NCBI GenBank assembly: GCA_021014325.1
Contig: CM037476.1
Location: 12,622,827-12,686,826, forward strand
From: Plazaster borealis
Lineage: Eukaryota; Echinodermata; Asteroidea; Forcipulatida; Labidiasteridae
DNA: 64,000 bases
Direction: 5' to 3'
The translations under genes and the position numbers were made by a program. How positions within the stretch are numbered: the first letter of the stretch is position 1; the number at the start of each line of letters is the position of its first letter. Positions 57,252 through 64,000 of this stretch are shown in pieces. The notes beneath the pieces are model-generated. The model was not told the origin of the DNA, searched no databases, and saw nothing but the letters and a program-made list of their open reading frames with translations.

Positions 57252-57410
57252 TATAATTGGTTTTACTCGTACACCGATGTTTGTAAAGCACTGTACTTTC
57301 CCGAGTCCTTTGATTAAAACCACAGGCATATTACTCAAAGGACTCGGGAAAGTACTGAGTATACAGTGCTTTACACACATCGGTGTAAGGGTAAAAACAA
57401 ATTATAATAT
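57252..57410. mobile_element. head-to-head SINE tails forming a large palindrome
   Basis: Left arm about 57252-57313 and right arm about 57336-57410 are inverted copies of the same SINE body (CGGTGT, GTAAAGCACTGTACTTTCC, CGAGTCCTTTG). The right arm keeps an extra TGAGTAT. The loop contains CCACAGGCATATTACTC, the usual junction just after the tRNA-like head. Confidence 0.75.
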
Positions 57411-58505
57411 TCTTTATCCCGATGCAAATTTAACATCTATTAAAATATCTTCTGACCGTTTCGTCTTGCAAGCAGTCAATGTCATGTTGCTTCGGCCAAC
57501 ATTTCCGATGTCACAACTGGCACAACACATTACTGTCATAACTTGAGATAAACCATCGGCTTATAGCCTCAAAGTGTCTCGATAAAGATACCGGAAGAAT
57601 GTCCACAGTCAACACCACAAATAAAAGCAAGCCCGGCAGCTGACTTCATATAGCCGGAATGACCCCCAACCCAAACCAACCTCGCTTATCCGAGAACTTG
57701 ACGCAAAATCTTTTTTCACCGCCTGCCGAGAAATACCGGCGCTAGATATAATACCAGTTTGATGATGATTCGGGGCTATGTCATTTCCAAGGGCTTTATC
57801 TGGAGCCGTCAAATATGTTTATTTTTAAAACGAAAATACTGCCAAAATATTACAAAATAAAAATACATTTACGACGGAGTAATGGGAATTACATTTGATG
57901 ACTGTTGTCGATTTGTGTTTGAGTCCGGCCGTTTCAGGAAGTCGTTCTTAAGTCCAATGTCACCTCTTCGACACATTAAAAAAAATGGAGAGAAATTCCA
58001 GCAGGTTACGAGGGATAGTATATCAACAATTTTTTTTTTAAAGAGGTTTTCCCGATCATTCCCGTTGAATAAGCAGCCAAGTTTAACGTGGAGGTATTCT
58101 ATTTCGCACAAAAAATTGAAAGCTCCTCAAAACAGTCATTCAATTTCACTAAAATGTGTGAGCAAATCTTCTTTTGCGTCGTGCGATTAAAAGTAACCGT
58201 TCAATATTTAACAATTCACTCGAACAGCATTCAAATTCGCAGCCGCCTGTTTCAGAAATATCTAGTTGGACTCTGCTAAACTGAATGTTGAATTCACATT
58301 GCTAAAATGATTGCCCCATACGTAGTTTAATTGAGTATAAAATGCTGTATAAATTCGCATGCCTCAAAGTGGAATCGAATAACGGTTTACACTGCAGGGG
58401 CAAAATCGCTTCAAGAACGAATGCATGAAGGGGGAGGGGCTAGTGAAATAGGATGCTTTTTTTTACCGAAACGGGATAACCTATATTAAAGTTATCCCTG
58501 TGTGT
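57411..58505. other. stretch without recognised genes
   Basis: Overlapping frames of 80-102 codons at 57869-58190 on both strands have no recognised domain. Confidence 0.4.
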
Positions 58506-58880
58506 TTAAAGGCACTAAACACGTTTGGAAATTGTCAAAGACCAGTGTTCTCACTTGGTGTATCCCAACATATGCATAAAATAACAAGCCTGTGAAACTT
58601 TGGGCTCAATTGGTCATCGAAGTCGCAAGAAAATGATGAAAGAAAAAACACCCTTGTTGTACAAATTGGTGTGCTTTCAGATAGGAATAAAAACTTCTTG
58701 CAAGAAGTTTTTATTATTTTAGTGAGAATTTTCCTCTTTCTCAAAAACTACGTTACATCAGAGGGAGTCGTTTCCTACAATGTTTTATACTATCAACAGC
58801 TCTCCGTTGCTTGTTACCGAGTAAGTTTTTATGCTAATATTTGTTTTGAGTCATTAGCAAACGTGTACGATACCTTATAA
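58506..58880 (+). mobile_element. TTAA element, subfamily A, copy 9
   Basis: TTAAAGGCACTAAACACG at the left. The right end has mutated to ACGATACCTTATAAG. The central palindrome is intact. Confidence 0.9.
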
Positions 58881-58895
58881 GTGTTACATACAAAG

Positions 58896-59088
58896 TACAC
58901 TGTAAAAACCGGTGTGTTAAAATCGACACCATGGGTGTTGTCACATATAGATACCGAAGAGAGAGTCAAAACTAACATCATAGGGTGTTAAAATAACACA
59001 AATGTTATTGTTTTTTCAAAAATTAGTGTTGTTTTAACAGCATTTGGTGTAAAGTTTGATTTCTTTTGAGTATCTATATGTGACAACA
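58896..59088 (+). mobile_element. family G TIR element, copy 2, truncated
   Basis: Starts TACACTGTAAAAACCGGTG, contains GGGTGTTAAAATAACACAAA, and stops at TATATGTGACAACATC, where a family F element begins. The right terminus is missing. Confidence 0.7.
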
Positions 59089-59252
59089 TCCATGGACTTC
59101 AGAACAAAAGAGGTCCACACAGTGTAGGGACTTGACACACTATGTGGACTTACACAAGCCCACACAGTTGTTTTTTTTACAGTTTTGAAGAATATGATTT
59201 TCCATTAAGTGTACACAAAGGAATGTCCACAGAGTGACTGCAACACAGAGAT
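59089..59252 (+). mobile_element. family F element, copy 3
   Basis: ACAAAAGAGGTCCACACAGT, ACTATGTGGACTTACAC, and CAAAGGAATGTCCACAGAG in the same order as at 26110-26285. Confidence 0.7.
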
Positions 59253-59716
59253 GTGTATCTATTTTCAAACGGCTGTGATTAGGTTTGCATACTGGGTCCA
59301 CAATGGCGACTCCATTGCAGAAAGAAATAACTATTCTCAAATACGAAGGGGAAGTAGTTCGAGTGCCCAACGTCATGCAGTCTCAGTGAATATCCTCTTT
59401 ATATTTATAATGTTGGGAATGGAACCACGTTTCAATAATTCACAAATTGTAATAAAGTGTCTCGTTCGCGTGACCCCAACCCCACTATGTTGACCTGCAA
59501 AAGACATTGACGTTATTTCAGGAGCGTGGAATTTTGACGAACGCAAATCTGACAGTCGGTAGACCGTTCGCGAGGCCGTTTCACTCGTCGAGACTGATAC
59601 TTTGAATTTGGTCAAATCATTAGGGACCCCCCCCCCCCATCGCCGATCTACAGCAAATCCAGTCGTAGGCGGTCTACATGATTCACAATAACCTACTTGT
59701 GATTGAAATGGTTGAG
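59253..59716. other. stretch without recognised genes
   Basis: Has a C-run at 59629-59638. Nothing recognised. Confidence 0.4.
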
Positions 59717-59862
59717 TTAAAGGGTGTGTAGGCTACCACATTGGTAAGATTGAACAAAAATATACAAACATACAAATTTTTTTACAGGTTTGCACATAAC
59801 TTACATGCTATAAAGATTGCCATGGTGGAAAACTTCGATTAAAAGAGTTTTGCTTGAATGTG
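59717..59862 (+). mobile_element. TTAA element, subfamily D, truncated copy
   Basis: TTAAAGGGTGTGTAGGCTAC, then AACTTACATGCTATAAAG and GGTGGAAAACTTC, as in 18971-19303. The right half is missing. Confidence 0.65.
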
Positions 59863-59939
59863 TGTGTTTCAGTGTATGAACAACTCTTAAAAATGATAAG
59901 TAGCAATTCCATACAACAACATTTTACGACATTTAAAGG

Positions 59940-60148
59940 CAATGTGTTATTATACTTAAATCTGCATCGGGAAAACCAACATTAATTGTGTTTACCCATG
60001 CACTGATGTATGTTAACCGCTGTATATTCTGTACTTTCCTGAGTTCTGCAAAGAAACATCCACAGGCATATTACTCGGGTGGTATTCGAGCCCACGACCT
60101 TTGTCATTCTAGAGCAGATGCCTTACCACAAGATCACCGAGCTTGCCC
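59940..60148 (-). mobile_element. tRNA-derived SINE with head and body
   Basis: On the minus strand, starting at 60148, GGGCAAGCTCGGTGATCTTG and GTGGTAAGGCATC give an A-box-like element. GTGGGCTCGAATACC gives a B-box-like element at tRNA spacing. The body then continues ACATCCTAT-free with ATATGCCTGTGGATG, CAGGAAAGTACAG and AGTGCATGGGTAAACAC. Pol III promoter-like boxes plus a tRNA-unrelated body define a SINE. Body fragments elsewhere are at 29438, 57252 and 60432. Confidence 0.75.
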
Positions 60149-60214
60149 GGTATAGCTAGAGGCAGTTCCAATACTTTTGTTTATGTGTTTGGAGCAACTC
60201 TTGGAGTACCTCTT

Positions 60215-60295
60215 GGTTGTTGTTGTTGTTGCTGTTGTTGTTGTTATTGTTATTGTTGTTGTTGTTATTGTAATTGATATTGCTATTTTGTTGAT

Positions 60296-60331
<36 letters not shown>

Positions 60332-60368
60332 GATGTGGTTGTTGTTGGGTTTGTTTGTTTGTTTTTTA
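60215..60368. repeat. (GTT)n-rich compound microsatellite
   Basis: Long GTT runs with interspersed ATT and GCT. Reads as poly-V/L on the plus strand and poly-N on the minus strand; not coding. Confidence 0.95.
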
Positions 60369-60419
60369 AGCAGCGGGTACCGCAACGATTTTAGATGTAA
60401 CATTTGCATCGGGGATACA

Positions 60420-60485
60420 AAATATACCCACACACCGATATACGTGTTAAGCACTGTGCAGTACTTTCCCGAGTCTTCAAAAAAA
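60420..60485 (-). mobile_element. SINE body fragment
   Basis: CACACCGATATACGTGTTAA and GTACTTTCCCGAGTCTTC match the SINE body in inverted orientation. Confidence 0.6.
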
Positions 60486-61082
60486 ATACACGTGCGTATT
60501 ATTAATTAAAGCTTAATTGGTTTAACAGTTGGCTCTAATGGTAATGACGATGAATCATCCCTTCCACGGTGCAACATAATGGACACTGATACACTCAAGT
60601 CACTGTGTGTCACACTTGCACTGATCTTTACTCATTCGCGCACGCAGAGAGAAAACCTTGTTTATCCACCACAGAGATGCGTGCGTGGAACTCTTCCCCG
60701 CAAGATGATGTTCTAAGAAAAATGCACTTGACAGAGAAGCGAGAGAGAGAGGACAAACTGGAAGTAGAGCTTATTTGCTGACGGCCAAATTGCTAAGATG
60801 GATTACTCATTGACTAGACGTGGAATGCCGCGACCCTCTTGACAATTCATTATTCCATTAACTATGTAGGGTACAGTCTTTATAATCCAGAAGATGCGGG
60901 AAAGGAAAAAAAGAAAGGTTGGCAAAACGGCTGCTAGCATTAGTACTATATCAACCTACCACTGAATGCTACACTGGATTGAACCCTTAAACGGTGTATA
61001 ACTTGTCCTGTAAAAGTTGATGCGGTTGTTTCCATCAGGCTATAGGTTAAAGAGGAAGCATTTGATTTGATTCACTTAAGAT
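60486..61082. other. stretch without recognised genes
   Basis: No recognisable feature. Confidence 0.4.
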
Positions 61083-61215
61083 TCTAAATTGGGTATTCCA
61101 AATTGGGTGTTCCAAATTGGGTACTTCACATTGGGTATTCCAAATTGGGTATTCCAAATTGGGACCTAATTGGGTATTCCAAATTGGGTATTCCAAATTG
61201 GGTATTTCAAATGGG
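61083..61215. repeat. 14-bp minisatellite
   Basis: About ten copies of AAATTGGGTATTCC with small changes and one shortened unit near 61160. Confidence 0.95.
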
Positions 61216-61933
61216 TTCACTTAACAAACATTCGAATCAACGCAGTTATTTTGTTGATGTTAACTTGATAATTTTCGGCAGCCGGTTTACAGATTTATTG
61301 AGTGGTGGAATGGCATTTCGTGCTTGTATCATGTCTTGCAAATTATAGTAAGCAGGTCAGATTCTTGTCCACTTTGCTTGATAATGACAAACCTCACAAA
61401 CGGTTGGTCTCAGAATAAATGGGATTGGTGTCAACATAACACCATTTGTCAAGTAATGACTTTAGAAAACAAGTCAACAAATGGCTAACCATCAAAATGT
61501 TCCGTTTTATACAACCACTTCTTTCAGATTTGTCCATCATAAAATAATAGGCCTACACTTCGTAAAATATCAAGACGATTAATTATTATGTTGGGGCACT
61601 TTAAGTTGTCAAACTTCACACGGGAAAAAAATATAGAAAGCAGGGGTGAAATTTGACCAAAGTGAAAACTTCTGAAAATTCTCTTTCAGGGCCTGGGTTC
61701 CCCTTGTTCTATATACCTGGAAAGTTTTTCATGTTAATTATCATCACACCAAACCAAGTCCTTAACATCCATCAACCACAAAGCAAATCGGGCCTCAAAG
61801 AATATCAAAATCAGTTTGTGATAATTTATTTGACCTGTAAGTGATCACACTTTCCGGGGGGGGGTCGGGGTCTTGCCTGAGGGGGTTATATTTCCTCCTC
61901 TTATCTTAATAGCATTCCGTAATCTCCAACCAA
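61216..61933. other. stretch without recognised genes
   Basis: Ends with a G-run at 61857-61863. No gene recognised. Confidence 0.4.
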
Positions 61934-62120
61934 GGCCCGATTTCACAGAGCACAAAAAGTAGCTAAGCACAACAAAATTAGGCTTACCAGAATATGGTCA
62001 CAAGCCAAAATGCCATTTCTCAAAATAATGCAATAATGTGAATGGTATCCTGCTAATTGTGCTTAGCGGAAAATTGTTAAGTATTATTTTCTGCTTAAGC
62101 AGCTCTATGAAATTGGGCCC
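61934..62120 (-). mobile_element. family E element, copy 7
   Basis: GGCCCGATTTCACAGAGCAC at the left and CTCTATGAAATTGGGCCC at the right, with GGCTTACCAGAATATGG and GGTATCCTGCTAATTGTGC inside. Full length. The interior order is inverted relative to the copy at 9457. Confidence 0.8.
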
Positions 62121-64000
62121 TGTCATCGTAAAATAATACCTGCATCCATTTGCTATCCGATTAAAATTTGAGGCTGAATTAAAAGACTCACGGTCGGGAC
62201 CAGCAATTAGGAAGAGGAGGGAGGGAGGCGACAGTTAATGGGACAATATGCCCTAGAGCACGGCATGACCCTGGACACGCCCGCCCGCTGGTGATAAACT
62301 CGGTCAGTTGTTTTGTCATTCAGGGGGGATTTGAGGAGATATTGTGTTGTTTTGGTGGAGAGGACAATGCTGTAATGTTTAAGGATAACAGTCCCTTCAG
62401 CTTCATACTGAAACTACACAGATTTATGAGATTGGAAAGTTTGAGATAAGAGTCAGAAGGAGCATCAGAAATATATGACGACAGAAGGGGTTAAAATGGA
62501 ATGCAATGGGCGGGGTTAGTATAATACTTCAAAACAAATGTGCTCGTCTATTAAAATTGCATCCAATCTATCGAACTGTAACTTTTTACTCCAACTGATT
62601 TCACCCTAAAATGTGTTTAAAACTAAAAGCATGATGCGTTATGTTTTGAGACACAATGGGACCTTTTATTGGGCTTGCCCTGTACTCAAACCGACGTCCG
62701 GAGTTAATAATAGTCTGGCGTCTTCGTCGTATAACCGACATGGCCGGAACCGAAGTCGCTTGATTAGGACGCGTGTACACAGGGAACACGACGAAGATTG
62801 TGTCATTTACAAAAACATGGTGGATACCACATACGGTTCTGAAACAAACCAGTACATCATGGAAACCACAGGAATGATAAAACCCATCTCAACCTCGTCA
62901 CCAGTATGAACAGCTGACATCACAGAGGACACTTGAGAAAAAATGACAGACATGAAATAACATTTCTCCATTTATGGCTGCAGGTTGCCCACCACAGACC
63001 GCCACCGGACAACCCATGTCAAAATTCCAGAAAGTTTTCTCCGAAATTGTGTATACACTGCCCACTTAAACCTGCCTTGAACTTATCAAAAAAGAGCAGT
63101 ATGGTTTTTAAAAAAGATAAGTAATAAACTAATAGCCTTGAGCTCAAGACGTTATCTTTATGATGGCATTTATGACGAGCGCAAGTATGTTTGCAATTGT
63201 CTCGAGAGCTTTCTTCGACGCACGTATTGGCAATGAGGGTTTATTGGAAGGTTTCGGAACGACTTTAGTGAAGGTTAAATCATGGTCATGACATTGTCCT
63301 GTCGATTGTAGTATGGGGTTAAACAAGTCAATGAAGATGGATTTGTTTAGAATCCTTGGAACAATTCAGGTTTCCTGTTTATAACAGCTCGTAACTCTGT
63401 GTATTAATCGGTTTGCGGTATCACCATGTGTATATTTACTTTGCTGTGTAGATTTTGCTCTTTGAGATCTTTTCTTGCTATTTATTCTACTGCCGCGTAA
63501 CTAGCTTGGCCTACAATGCGTACATTTAAAAAAAAAATTGATAAAACCTCCTTTGAAAAAAAATGGGGGTCATCTTATTCAGCATTCACTGGAAAGAAAA
63601 TCTCTTTGGAAAAAAATAAAATAAAATCGCGTGTTTCTTAAATTAAATGACTCTTCATTCAACTGTCTCAAATCGGAATGGGAGAAAAAAAAGTCACTTT
63701 ATGCAATTGTATAATTAAATGCTTTAGCTTGTGTGAGAAAATTGAAGGTTTAGTTTCTTGACTCCGTTTCTTAACCCTTAACTTTGAATGCCCCACAAAA
63801 TAAGTCATTCGGATCGACAGAAACACCAATGCACAACATTTTTGTGGCAAATTAATGGTTAACGTGCACTCCCACCTACGCCCGAGGGGGGGGGGGTAGT
63901 TTTGGTCCATAACTAGACTGGTCCCCTGTCTTAATCCGCAATGATTAAGACAGGCACTGATCTTACAGGCCCAATGATTTCATTGGATACAATGATTTCA
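62121..64000. other. stretch without recognised genes to the window end
   Basis: Frames of 98 codons at 62613-62909 and 63 codons at 62933-63124 have no domain I recognise. A G-run lies at 63886-63896. Confidence 0.4.

Noticed and set aside
8004..58880. Recurring peptide with FGNCQRPVFSLGVSQ and ICVLSDRNKNFLQEV across the window
   Set aside because: These are translations of the non-coding subfamily A elements in the same relative frame, not a gene family; stops interrupt them at different places.
59940..60148. Functional tRNA gene on the minus strand
   Set aside because: A- and B-box-like words are present, but the acceptor and anticodon stems do not pair well by eye and a SINE body follows directly.
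60134..60509. Poly-V/L and poly-N frames
   Set aside because: Artefacts of the (GTT)n repeat.

Overview
This is a eukaryotic, AT-rich, gene-poor window, most likely from a marine deuterostome invertebrate. My best guess is an echinoderm of the sea-star type. That guess rests on a remembered resemblance of its repeats (the short TTAA-flanked elements, a tRNA-headed SINE, elements ending in GAAATTGGGCCC), which I could not check by search. There are no bacterial-type operons, no long uninterrupted coding regions, no rRNA and no convincing functional tRNA gene. Most open frames in the window lie inside repeats.

Only one stretch looks like a protein-coding exon. It is an ATG in good context, a signal peptide and a phase-1 splice donor on the minus strand at 36856-36937. 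It is probably exon 1 of a secreted or membrane protein whose later exons lie to the left or outside the window. The last residues before the donor resemble the start of an ionotropic glutamate receptor amino-terminal domain, but that is a hypothesis. A second exon-like open stretch (28034-28265, minus) is much weaker.

The rest is a layered record of transposition. (1) A superfamily of 330-390 bp elements with related terminal inverted repeats and TTAA at both ends is scattered through the window: nine copies of subfamily A, plus B, C and D. Two of them are nested in other repeats, so the empty site can be reconstructed by reading, and both cases show that TTAA is the target-site duplication. 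(2) A family of about 190 bp with GGGCCCAATTTCATA termini (E) serves as host for some of those nests. One E copy also carries a PIF/Harbinger-like element (TAA duplication, ten CCCGGG sites). (3) Positions 42087-51984 hold a roughly 10 kb head-to-tail array of Helitron/Helentron-like units, each ending in a hairpin followed by CTAG. It contains two nearly identical 1.68 kb units, many paired ETS-like sites and a cluster of ten exact TGACGTCA motifs. (4) Several LINE 3' ends, one SINE with its tRNA-derived head, and a fold-back element carrying a perfect histone-type 3' stem-loop.

Tandem repeats are unusually diverse: a 24-bp minisatellite with higher-order structure (1391-2254), a degenerate 65-70 bp array split by an element (8006-8925), 24-bp, 22-bp and 14-bp minisatellites, and three larger arrays with 100-220 bp units (31422-31925, 37641-38240, 40888-41435). 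Left-to-right: 1-5 kb minisatellite and low complexity; 5-30 kb scattered small elements; 30-36 kb tandem repeats; 36.8-37.5 kb the exon and its putative promoter; 37.6-42 kb tandem arrays and LINE debris; 42-52 kb the Helitron-like array; 53-64 kb LINE and SINE remnants and nested small elements.
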